Positions 6,184 through 7,246 of a DNA stretch of 7,246 bases are shown piece by piece. Source of the DNA: Acinetobacter sp. (GTDB taxonomy: Bacteria > Pseudomonadota > Gammaproteobacteria > Pseudomonadales > Moraxellaceae). The stretch is from positions 1-7,246 of the forward strand of contig JASLIY010000064.1 of the NCBI GenBank assembly GCA_030152675.1, given 5' to 3'. Made by a program: the position numbers and the translations under genes. Position 1 is the first letter of the stretch. Every line of letters begins with the position of its first letter. Under the pieces are notes generated by a model that searched no databases, was not told the DNA's origin, and was given only the letters and a program-made list of their open reading frames with translations.

Positions 6184-6231
6184 TCGAGCATTCAATCAAA
6201 TCAAATCAAATCAAATCAAATCAATGCTCGA
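6184..6231. repeat. Six-copy AATCA pentanucleotide repeat between 9-bp inverted arms
   Basis: AATCA is repeated six times without error (6194-6223). It is enclosed by TCGAGCATT (6184-6192) and its exact complement AATGCTCGA (6223-6231). In the purA transcript this would be a hairpin whose loop consists of UGAUU repeats, just before the terminator. Short tandem repeats like this often vary in copy number between strains. No gene is interrupted by it. Confidence 0.9.
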
Positions 6232-6244
6232 ACAAATCTCTCGA

Positions 6245-7246
<1,002 letters not shown>

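Noticed and set aside
5982..6191. A 69-codon minus-strand frame whose stop overlaps the small membrane-protein start as ATGA.
   Set aside because: It begins inside the purA 3' hairpin arm, reads through the terminator stem and contains the promoter of the next gene. It has no ribosome binding site and no recognisable protein features.

Overview
The window looks like an ordinary chromosomal stretch from a gammaproteobacterium, most likely Acinetobacter or a close Moraxellaceae relative. This rests on the style of the purA protein, the DUF3336-patatin, DUF815 ATPase, AttH-like and M48 lipoprotein genes as I know them from that genus, and the moderate AT richness. No rRNA, tRNA, CRISPR array, insertion sequence or phage gene was seen.

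Layout, left to right. (1) 1-2193, minus strand: a two-gene unit of a DUF3336/patatin-type lipase followed by an atypical protein-kinase-like protein that runs off the left edge. The two genes overlap by 8 bases. (2) 2194-2398: a divergent intergenic region with candidate promoters for both sides and overlapping inverted repeats. (3) 2399-3304, plus strand: a DUF815-type P-loop ATPase. (4) 3305-3455: an intergenic region with three ATTGTC boxes and a perfect 11-bp inverted repeat touching the next gene's ribosome binding site. (5) 3456-4589, plus strand: a 377-residue AttH/CrtC-like (DUF6670-type) protein. (6) 4590-4782: a convergent 3' region with a bidirectional terminator and a three-armed alternative hairpin. 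(7) 4783-5562, minus strand: an M48 zinc metalloprotease lipoprotein of the LoiP/YggG type. (8) 5659-5985, minus strand: a small three-helix membrane protein with its own promoter. (9) 5986-6244: that promoter, the purA terminator and a six-copy AATCA repeat between inverted arms. (10) 6245-7246, minus strand: the C-terminal three quarters of purA, cut by the right edge.

The genes do not form one pathway. PurA is core purine synthesis and the M48 lipoprotein is envelope quality control. The patatin lipase and the AttH-like protein both point loosely to lipid metabolism, and Acinetobacter stores triacylglycerol and wax esters, but a link between them is inference only. The ATPase has no assigned role. 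I see no convincing new multi-gene system. The observations most worth a second look are the overlapped lipase-kinase pair, the inverted repeat before the 377-residue gene, the pentanucleotide repeat behind purA, and the alternative hairpins behind the M48 gene.
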